Under the pieces are notes generated by a model that was given only the letters and a program-made list of their open reading frames with translations, searched no databases and was not told the DNA's origin. Made by a program: the position numbers and the translations under genes. A DNA stretch of 64,000 bases, from positions 35,444 to 99,443 of the forward strand of contig JASAMV010005410.1 in the NCBI GenBank assembly GCA_030248065.1, in the 5' to 3' direction. Numbering within the stretch: position 1 is the stretch's first letter; every line of letters begins with the position of its first letter. Source of the stretch: Rhynchonema sp. JSB1_4 (Eukaryota > Nematoda > Chromadorea > Monhysterida > Xyalidae). Shown piece after piece: positions 56,501-64,000 of this stretch.

Positions 56501-59500
56501 CAGTTTTGAAAACAAGCCTAAATCTTGTGGTATGATAGGAACAACCGTTGTACTGTGAACTGTGAAATCGAAACTGTCAACACTCATCTTGAACTATCTT
56601 CATTCACCTTGTCATGGAGCAATGACTGGACCGTTGCGCAAGACTAGTTAAAGCGGAATGGCTGAAGGCGGGCCACGCGAGCTGCATGGTTTTACGCTTT
56701 GGAAATTTCCTCAGATGGTCATGCATCCCGTTCGACATTCGTTATGGCTGATTGGCATCTGATTTGCTCTTTGCTGGGGTATTATTACCTGCGACCGGCG
56801 CTGTGCTCTCAACTGTTTATCGTTCATCACTTGATGTTATCTGTTGCGCAGCTCTGGTTGCATTTCATGGCATAATTTTGTTCGTGCTATTTTGAAATAC
56901 CGGAAAATCAAAAAAAATTATTTCGAACAAATAGTGTTCACAGTGTTTGTGTGCTCTTTGTTGTTAGCTGCAGCTGTCAACGAGATTACTTTCTTGACAG
57001 GAAAAAACTGACATTGTTTTCGCAAACAAACCGATCCGTAGACAGCCGCATCCTGTTCGTTATGTTTGTGTTGTGTTGGTTCATTGCTTGTGCTACAGTT
57101 CCAGTGTCTATCTTTTTGTATCGAACGGTTGATTATTCGTTCTTTGACATACGCACATAATTTCGCGTTTTGCTGTTATTAATCATAACCCGTGTTTTTG
57201 TAGTGAAACCCTTGATGCGTTGAACGCCGTTGTGTTGGCAGCTCTTCGTGCGAACCACTGTTTCCAGCGGGCGTTATGTGCATTTTGATTAGAGCAAGCC
57301 TGTGCGAAAGGGGTTGTTGGAATATTGGAAAGATGAAAAATGCGCATAATGCTGGCTGGAAACATGGCAGCGAAATCACGAGATTGTTTTCATTCCGCAC
57401 GCAGGGAACGAAAAAAACAACATTTCAATACTGGCAAGCAACAGCGGGGAACTTTGTGTGGTTATTGGGTTTGCGTGTGTTAGGCGGTAATTGTAAAGTC
57501 TGAAGTTTCCTCGCGAACCCAATAATTGTACAACCTCATATCACTGGTGGCCAGACATGCAAGCAAACGCGCAATCGAAATGCATCAAACTATCGACACA
57601 CACACATGCCTACACACTTCTGGGCAGGACGCACAAACACAAAACACCAACATGACACAATGTGTTGTAGCAGCTGTCGTCGTCGGCTGGCGGTGGCAGT
57701 CAGGCGATGGGTCATGGTCACGGTGGTGGTGGAGGTTCACATCATCATCATCAGCAACAACAACAACAACAACAGCTGTCGTCGCAACGGACACGCGAGT
57801 CCGATCGATGGGGTCCACCTCCGTCGCAGGCGCAACAACAGCAGATGTTGGCCGCCGAACAGCAGTACAGCAGCAGCAATGTCATGTCATCGGGTGGGGG
57901 AGGTGGTAGGCAGGGGCCTGATCAGGGTCGCAGACAGCCCAGGGAACGCTCGCCGCGCAGACAGGTGACTGGCTGCTGCTGGGTGATGTTTCATTGTCCG
58001 TTTTTTGGGTGGATGGCTCACTGTTGACTTGGGGGTCTTTTTTGTGTGTCCTTATGACATCGTTGCGGCGGTGTTTTTTCGGCGAAGTGATTGGTGCTGC
58101 AAGCGGCTGGATTAGACGGCTTTCGTTACTCTAAATGGCAACCTACGCGCCATAATGTTTACGTGCAGTGGTGTCGTTGAGAAATCGAAATTTTCCCATA
58201 CCCAGCCCAATTTTCGGGAAATTTCCCATACATACCCCCAAAAATCAAAAATTTCCCATACCAGGGTTTTTTTTCAAAAAGTCAAAAATTTCCCATACCC
58301 GAGGGTGGGGTTTTGAAAAAATGACCCCAAAAATCTTCTAAAAGTGCCAAAAATTGGTCTAAAAAGCGCTTAAAACAGAGTTTTCTTGCGACAGCAAGAG
58401 ATTTTTGACATTTTTGGACGAAAAATGGTCAATTTTGGTATTTCTCGGGGTCAAAAAGTCATTTCTTAGGGGTGCTTGTTCCAAAAGTGAAAAATTTCCC
58501 ATACCCCATACCCCCGGCCGATTTCCCATACCCCATACTAGGGGGGGTAACCCCCTCCACCCCCCCCCCCCCCAACGACACTGTTTACGTGCATACGTGA
58601 TTAGCGCATCAAATGAAAATAGGAAGAATCGATTTCCGTAAATCCTGATCAGACGAGGGCATGTTTTGAGAGTCAGTTCGCTTTGGAACCTTCAGCCAAG
58701 AATGAACACACACCCATTTCCTTTTTGTCCATTCATGTGTCGCACACAGAGTCCCCTCCCGCCACCCCGTCGTCGCACTCCGTCACCGCGTCGCGACTAC
58801 GACCGTACGTCCGACCGTGTATCGGACCGTTATTCGTCGCGCGACCGTTCTGATCGACGGGAAAGGGACCGCGAGGAACGACACACGAGCGTGTTGAGCA
58901 CGTCGAGCTCGCACAAACGCGATCGGGACACGCGCGGCAGCAGACAGTGCGTTTATGGGAAGGGGGGGTGTAGATTTTGGGGAGTTTTCATGATCTTTTG
59001 GTGCACTTTTCGACTGAATTAATCCTCGATTTGTATCCTTGTTTGGGGATGTGTTTTTTATAGGCTTGTATTATAAGCTTCTATTAGGCTTGGCCTCCCG
59101 AGTTGCACGTCTATTGGTCGTTGTATTTGCCCCTCATCCTGTGTTTTTTCCCACCGCTGCTTTGTCCGCCACACACCTGTTTGATATCGTGTGGAATCTG
59201 CCTTCATCTCCACTGCCTGCCCAGGCAGCAAGTTTACAAGCAAGATACAAGTTTCGCACCAAATCAGTATGTGCTAAAATGGCAAGTTGCGCCAGCAGTT
59301 GGGCTTGTTGAAAAGTGCGTTCAAATTGTTAAAAAAATAATAACGCTTTCTCATCCAACGACGTTACAGTTCGCCCGATCGTCGTACATCGACCAGTCGC
59401 TCGCCACCACGTCGACGCGCGCGTGTCGTGCCACGTTATTCGGTGGTCGTGCCCAAGTACTCGTGTGACAGGTTCGATTGTCTTTTTATGTCTGTGCGCG

Positions 59501-62500
59501 TAGTCGTCTAATTATTGTTTTCTTGCGATGGGATTTTTTTGTTCTGAAGAATAACAGTGGTATCGTTTGCAAACTGTCCTGGTATATTTTCACTGCACGC
59601 ACCAAAATGCCAATATTTCGCATCGTACTTATAGTTACTATCGTACCGGGCAAATATATTTACAAAAAAACGTTTTTCTGAAATTTTTCTGTATTCTTAC
59701 CAGCTATTTTTTCGGGCTGTAATTTGAAAAAGTGTTCAAATGATGTAGCTTTGTCAAGTTATGCTCTGAAAATGGCGTCCATTTTCAAACTAGTTTCCAA
59801 CAACCCTACCACTGTGACAACCTTTGACCAACTTTGACAGTCGGTAGAAAATGTGCAAAGTGTGCAGTCACAAAGTGTACCTGATTTTCTCCGTGTCAAT
59901 AATGACATCATACTAACCCAATTTCCAGTGCATACCTGTCGCTATTCGATTGTCGCACGCGGTACACGAATCTGTACGTGCCATCCGACTTTTTCAACGT
60001 TCAATTGGACTGGGCGCATACGTTCCCGTCGCATCGTCCCTTCTCACTCGCGCACCCGGCCGCCTATTATGTGTTGCACAAGGATGTCGACCCGCTGACG
60101 GGCAGGGGTGATACCGCCCTCGACCCGACTGACATTGATTATCGGTATTCGGCCAAGGTGCGGGTGTGGATGGGGATTTTTTAAATTGGATTTTTTCTCA
60201 AATGATTGCTGGCTGACCTCTGACTCCGGGACTTGTGTCGTAACGTTAACGTAGAGCATTTTGAGTTGACTGAGCGTCAGTTTGTTTCGAATACAGCGTT
60301 TGTACGTCAGTCAACATCAATCAATGTGGCAAAATTTTGTGAACATGAGAAATCGCCGATTCGACAAAAGCTTTCATGCCCCTGATACCGATAAGTTTTA
60401 CGGATCCGGCTAAAAACATCAATCAACATCCGCACAGGTGATGCTGTTCGGTGCGCCCGATCAACAGGAGTTGTTCAACAAAGTGATTGGCTTGCAAGTG
60501 GATGGCACGATCAATGACGATCAGGAGACGACGCACACAAATCGCAACATCAATTTTCTCGTTGGTGAGTGTCGGGTTGAAATTTTTACTCTTTGTTCAT
60601 TTTACTTTAAAAAAATCTTCAAACCCTTCATAAAACGAACTATCTTCATCAAGTAGCTGAGCTGACAGAAGATTAAATGTGACAATATCCCAAAGTATGC
60701 CCGCAAAGTCCTACAAAAAACAATTTTCGGGGAAAATGCCCGAAACCTTCCCATTAAGCGCTCGCAAAGGAATGTGAAAACAATGGAAAGTAACCCCTCG
60801 TGAAAATGGGCCCGTGCTTGACAAAGCTCAACGACTTATCCAATTGGTGGCCGTCGAAAATCCCGAAAAAAAAATCCCGAAAAAAAAAATCCCGAAACGA
60901 AAAACCCCGAAAAAAAATCCCGAAAAGCAAAAATCCCGAAAAAATCCCGAAAAATAAAAAGGTGTAGAAATGGACCAAATTTTTTTGTCGGAAGTTGGCA
61001 TTCATGTAGTTGGTGCTCAGGCTTGCATTCAGGATTAGGCTTAGGCTTAGGCTGCCAGCCAGGAAGACCTGTTCATACGAAGGAAACATCAATAAAAACA
61101 CACATGCTCAGGGTTTCTTTCAGGCTTAGGCTTAGGCTTAGGCTGCCAGCCAGGAAGACCTGTCCACGTAACGGAACTATCCACAAAAATACAACGTCCA
61201 GGCCTTCGTTAAGGGTTAGGCTTAGGCTTAGGCTGCCAGCCAGGAAGACATGACCGAACGAGAATTTCAATATCTTGAGCCCCAACTGATCCATTGCCCA
61301 AATTATGGACTCCAACTACATGAATACCCCTTAATGCACCTTAAACTTTGTATTTTTCCTCAATTTCATTTTTTCGGGATTTTTGCTTTTCGGGATTTTT
61401 TTTCGGGATTTTTATTTTTCGGGATTTTTCTTCGGGATTTTTTTTTCGGGATTTTTTTTCGGGTTTTTCGACCCCACCCATCCAATTTCTTCCAATTTAA
61501 AACCAACTAAGCAAATCCAACGGCCAGGTTCGCGCGGCAAGAGCGAAGTGCTGGCGATCGGCGGTGCCTGGTCGCCTTCGTTGGACGGTGCGAACCCGGA
61601 CAGTGACCCAATGGTGTTGATTCGGACGGCGATTCGCACGACGCGTACATTGACCGGACTCGATCTATCTGGCTGCACTCAGTGGTCAGTTCGTGGGTTG
61701 GGGTTGGGTGGTTGCTAGGGGGGCCGGGCCGGTTGTTTGTGTTGCAGCTTAGGTCGACTCATGATGGCACACACAATACCCTGATTCGACAAGGACAAGT
61801 GGCTTCGTCACCGATCAGGGCTGTTTGTCTACACGGACGGCGGGGGCTAACAATCAGCAAACGATGAGTCAGGTTTGCGTGTCGCTCTGTCTGTGAGCGA
61901 GAGTTAATGAATGAGCCAGAAAAATGGCAAGTGCAAGTGTACCGTATTTCTGGGGAGTTTTTAGATGGCTCGCTAGTAATGCTTATTCGTGTCTCTATAT
62001 CACGTGCGTGCTTTTTTTGAACTGAGCTGCGACGTTTGAAAAACGTTAGTGAATGCATTTTTGCGTCTCCCTCCAGCAGTTCTCTGATGTAAAACGTTAG
62101 CTTGTGTTCTCTCATCAATGAGCCCCACGTCCAAACCACGCCAGCAGAAGAGCCACGGCCACGAAAGCACGGAATCAACTTTTTGCTTTGTAATGTTTCA
62201 CAGCCTAGGTGTATGTACTCAACCACCACGTACGACAGCAGAGGGGCGAGCGAGTGACAGCATCGATGACAGTCGCTTGTTTTTTTGTGACGCAACCAAC
62301 AACAGCAGCAATCACATTAATCTTCCATTTTGTGTGTCATGAATCATCATGCATATTCACACTGATTGATATCGATTGACTTGTGTTGATTACATACATA
62401 TTCTCGAGACATCTCTCTCACCGCTCACTCGCAGGTACAAGTTCTTGGTGTTCCGCTATCGGCGCGTAGATAAGTCGGCCAACGCTACGGCCGCGCAATC

Positions 62501-62870
62501 GCCGCAGTCGACGACCGGTGGTGGCGCCGGAGGTGCGGGTGGCGGCGGCGATGCAGTTCGCGTCGACACGGTGGTGATGTTTGTGCCGGACATCTGGAGT
62601 GTCATGCCCGATCAGACCGACTACGATGCGCAGTTGGACGCCATCAAACAGCAGTTGGCGGCGAAACTGGACGCGATCGATAATCCGCCGGTTGTCACCA
62701 TTGTTGATTCGGCCAATGATGAACCGTCATCGACGACGACCCCGGCTGAGACAAGGACGCCTGTGACGACCGCGACACCCGACGCTGAGCCGACGGCTGT
62801 TGGTGCGGAGACACAGCCACAGGTTGACACAGTGACACACACACGCACACATGGTGGTGCTGTCGGTTGA
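50586..62870 (+). CDS. ccar1-like: CCAR1/LST-3-like cell division cycle and apoptosis regulator
   Basis: Exons joined in frame: 50586-50661, 51091-51203, 51593-51770, 52126-52222, 52297-52417, 57671-57964, 58750-58946, 59370-59471, 59929-60157, 60438-60564, 61528-61684, 62435-62870, giving 708 residues (without the large exon at 53882-55849). An Ala/Gln-rich start is followed by an S1-like RNA-binding domain (GVVTKMQDNYGFVDDDVFFQ ... NPSMPFKWNAFRIQLLPNQ). A His/Gln/Gly tract and an Arg/Ser-rich stretch follow, then ARVVPRYS and the DBC1 domain (YTNLYVPSDFF, AIGGAWSPSLDG, LTGLDLSGCTQWYKFLVFRY, VVMFVPDIWSVMP). CCAR proteins are nuclear co-activators acting in transcription, splicing and apoptosis. 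The SAP and EF-hand-like regions usual in CCAR1 are absent; the last exon may be spliced before its stop (for example after 62822) to exons near 63249 or beyond the window. A TAG/CAG choice at 57671-57673 could drop one Gln. Confidence 0.92.
53882..55849 (+). CDS. Large disordered alternative exon of the CCAR gene with in-frame stop
   Basis: After acceptor TTTTTCTCAG, 1968 bp stay open in phase 0, the same phase as the S1-domain exon ending 52417 and the exon starting 57671. It encodes 655 residues rich in Arg, Ser, Gln, Pro and Asp, including RS/RD dipeptides (RRRSRSRDRS near the start, RSRTRSPQRR near the end) and poly-Gln, and stops at TGA 55847-55849. Codon use matches the flanking exons and the frame is far too long to be chance. 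It is either an alternative last exon giving a protein of about 850 residues with the S1-like but no DBC1 domain, or has an internal donor (phase-0 candidate: GTTGGT after the codons for RYD at about 55173). No poly(A) signal was recognised right after it. Confidence 0.8.
   Translation, partial: GTNGDTGGGGGKPASSSTQFGLSDSRRRSRSRDRSANDNYRRERSSERKKRRDEITALDVQAELERRQLNTDTSTGTTGQAYYQTDDPDIQIIDMRASGMMESKERRRSSSKPTPVVDSRQAKPAPLLDAPAVRSSTAGGGGGGWSRPTGSTFGGTTAKPEDMDVWQLKKPMDKHMKAALELIREQYGSAGDGQADSDMIRAAISHQQQRQMVDLQQQQQQHKQQQQQPTSTGPIQAIPVYGSVDQNRTYDHRSSMSASAEQELISAFASGSIPQSHEAKEMLRRMYEQMTTKSPMIRDRAPRASSPVRAGHLHDQVYDNRHKHQQQQLYQRPYEGQPVEQPRPPQTPPHELARKRELLERTKGDQHRPLDHVESKPQQTYEQRDHDDRRVGQWQAHNPIHGLLPTPEDARGLEDLLNLQQQAQSELQRYDVGQQDLTALYGELAGVGGDTQLSTGAPQEQEWPTTRNTVDWRRDFPVQQGYVGNSRRRSIDVGYEAFPNEGYQPEMFERPQRQPAAARRPIGGYTSPARGGRRPYREDTRAPHLAAARGTETRSRDGKTVYFGRDRDYRASDPNPRKRRAHSRSRTRSPQRRIASPKRTFPSKTGASADTDRRRGSASRRGANRPAPPPGRIRPASPPRSDRRGFIAPPDTRRR
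55899..56322. mobile_element. hAT-like MITE with GGGGGAGATACTG repeats
   Basis: Ends CAGTGCTGCGGCTACTT and CCACCCAGCCACAGCACTG. Repeats of GGGGGAGATAC or GGGGGAGACACTGTACC lie near both ends, all reading the same way. The flanks CTATTCGC and CATTCACT are only loosely alike, so the target duplication is decayed or misplaced. It begins 50 bp after the large-exon stop. Confidence 0.75.
57984..57993 (+). promoter_or_regulatory. TGATGTTTCA motif copy 19 nt after a CCAR 5' splice site
   Basis: Follows exon end 57964; preceded by CTGCTGGG and followed by TTGTCCG. Confidence 0.3.
58166..58583. mobile_element. hAT-like MITE with TTTCCCATACC repeats, TSD TTTACGTG
   Basis: Ends CAGTGGTGTCGTTGAG and CCCAACGACACTG, flanked by TTTACGTG at 58158-58165 and 58584-58591. 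ATTTCCCATACC words repeat through both arms. The centre has CTTGCGACAGCAAG, a hairpin, followed by AGATTTTTG. Same end sequence as 3979-4322. Confidence 0.93.
60847..61480. mobile_element. Foldback element with TCCCGAAAAA arms and TTAGGC core repeats
   Basis: The left arm repeats AAAAATCCCG, the right arm its complement CGGGATTTTT. Flanks TCCAATTG (60839-60846) and TCCAATTT (61481-61488) match at seven of eight. The core has three units of about 85-95 bp, each with TTAGGCTTAGGCTGCCAGCC followed by AGGAAGACCTG or AGGAAGACATG. Lies in a CCAR intron. Confidence 0.8.
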
Positions 62871-64000
62871 TTTGCTACACAATGACGTGCTGTAGGCGTT
62901 TGTTTTTACACGTTTATTCGTGTTGTCTTGTCTTTCGTTTGCGCTTTCGCGTGCTTCCAAGTGGTGTCGGTGTCTTGGATAGCTTTTGATCATCCCACTA
63001 ATCCATTCATCGAATAGGGTCACACTAACCAATCAGAATTCACTTTTTTGCATGTTGCCCTTGGTTCTCGTGAATAGTATTGATCGAATACCTCCATTTC
63101 TCTGTCTGCTGACCAGCACGCATAAAAGCGCGCATAATGTCACGCACATGGCCCGTGCCGGCGCGCCACACGCAGCTGCAGCACACGCGCGCCTGCACGC
63201 CCGTCTGTGAACAAGAAATGTCGTTTCGGTTTGTGGCTATATTTGCAGGCGATTCCAGTACGAACCGGCGAATACCGATCGATCGATCAACGATTCAATC
63301 AATGGATCGACGCCGGGCAATTCAATCGATCGTTATGCTTGCATGCTTGATCACACTACAGCCAATCAGTCACACTCAGTCTGTTATTGTGTTCAAATCA
63401 ACAATTGCAACTTTCGTTGTGGAAACGCGGATTTTCGAACTTTGGCACTTTCGATATCTCGAACTTATGAAATCGAATGGACTTTGGAATCGATTACCAC
63501 CAGTCAGTATTGTCGATTGATTGCATGTTAGCGCAACGTCAGGGGCAAGGGGTAGGCGACATCACTGCTGACGATGTGGTAAGTGTACATTACGTACAGA
63601 TCGGACGCGGTGGGTTTGCTTGGTTGGTTTGTTCTCTGCACTATCCACTACTTGTTACACACGTTTCATACAGTTTTATTTCGTTGTTATTATTATTTTT
63701 CTATTTGCGATCCAAGCGTTGGTCTCGGTGAGCGGGGGCGCGGTGCGATTATACGCTGGTAACAACAAGCCACCAAATGTGCCAATTACATTAATAACCC
63801 CTGTGTTTTCAAAACGCTTCTCCAAACTGGTGTCTGTTGCTGTTTATATATACGTACCTAGTTGATTGTTGGTATAGTCGGTTACTCTTCTTGCGTGCGG
63901 CAGCAGTGGGCGAGACACAGCGATGCGATAGCAGCCAGCCAAGCCAATGCGTGTGTGTTGATTTGCCTAATTGTCTACCTCACATCCACACCTATCCACC
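62871..64000 (+). other. 3' flank or terminal introns of the CCAR gene
   Basis: Possible further exons: 63249 onward after TATTTGCAG (a frame reading RFQYEPANTDRSINDS) and a short piece ending with a strong GTAAGT donor at about 63580. Neither shows the SAP or EF-hand sequence expected of CCAR1. GATC/GATCAATC simple repeats lie at 63270-63335. Confidence 0.3.

Noticed and set aside
60980..61260. True interstitial telomere array
   Set aside because: Only two or three TTAGGC units per block, set inside a regular longer repeat with non-telomeric sequence.

Overview
The window is nuclear DNA of an invertebrate animal. Genes are split into many small exons with GT-AG introns, and they sit in a sea of short non-autonomous DNA transposons. 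Four protein genes can be assembled by joining exons: an ELAV/Hu RNA-binding protein (+, 1919-7378, 5' end outside the window), a neprilysin-type M13 zinc peptidase (+, 30916-38118, complete apart from doubt about its first exon), an F-box/LRR-like protein (-, 47266-44802) and a CCAR1/LST-3-like cell-cycle and apoptosis regulator (+, 50586 to about 62870, possibly continuing past the window). A nematode or close relative is my best guess. The hints are a 61-bp intron, an F-box/LRR-like gene of a sort common in nematodes, TTAGGC runs inside one element, and a GTTTCA-type motif resembling the nematode piRNA promoter. None of these is decisive, and no rRNA or mitochondrial marker is present.

Layout: 1-7.4 kb holds the ELAV exons for RRM2, the hinge and RRM3, with introns carrying a foldback element and several MITEs. 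7.4-10.1 kb is T-rich and poor in repeats, a likely long ELAV 3'UTR. 10-30.8 kb is intergenic and made largely of palindromic elements, nested insertions and a 720-bp near-identical inverted repeat flanked by homopolymer-rich sequence that looks like poor consensus. 30.9-38.6 kb is the peptidase gene. 38.6-44.8 kb is intergenic with hAT-like and pogo-like MITEs. 44.8-47.3 kb is the F-box-like gene. 47.9-50.5 kb is a cluster of hAT-like MITEs with 8-bp target duplications. 50.6-62.9 kb is the CCAR gene, whose introns carry three more such elements.

The strongest unexplained signals are three. First, a family of small hAT-like elements shares 8-bp target duplications, CAG-type ends and in several members a central hairpin, while each carries its own G/C-run short repeat next to the ends; one is a chimera of two families with a perfect 8-bp target duplication. 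Second, the exact 10-mer TGATGTTTCA occurs 17 times by my count (about 0.1 expected), mostly on the + strand and often 19-41 nt after a 5' splice site, which resembles the nematode piRNA upstream motif. Third, the CCAR gene contains a 1968-bp low-complexity exon ending in an in-frame stop, so it probably makes a short alternative product. The four genes share no evident pathway. All coordinates were read by eye; splice sites were chosen by reading-frame continuity and family similarity.
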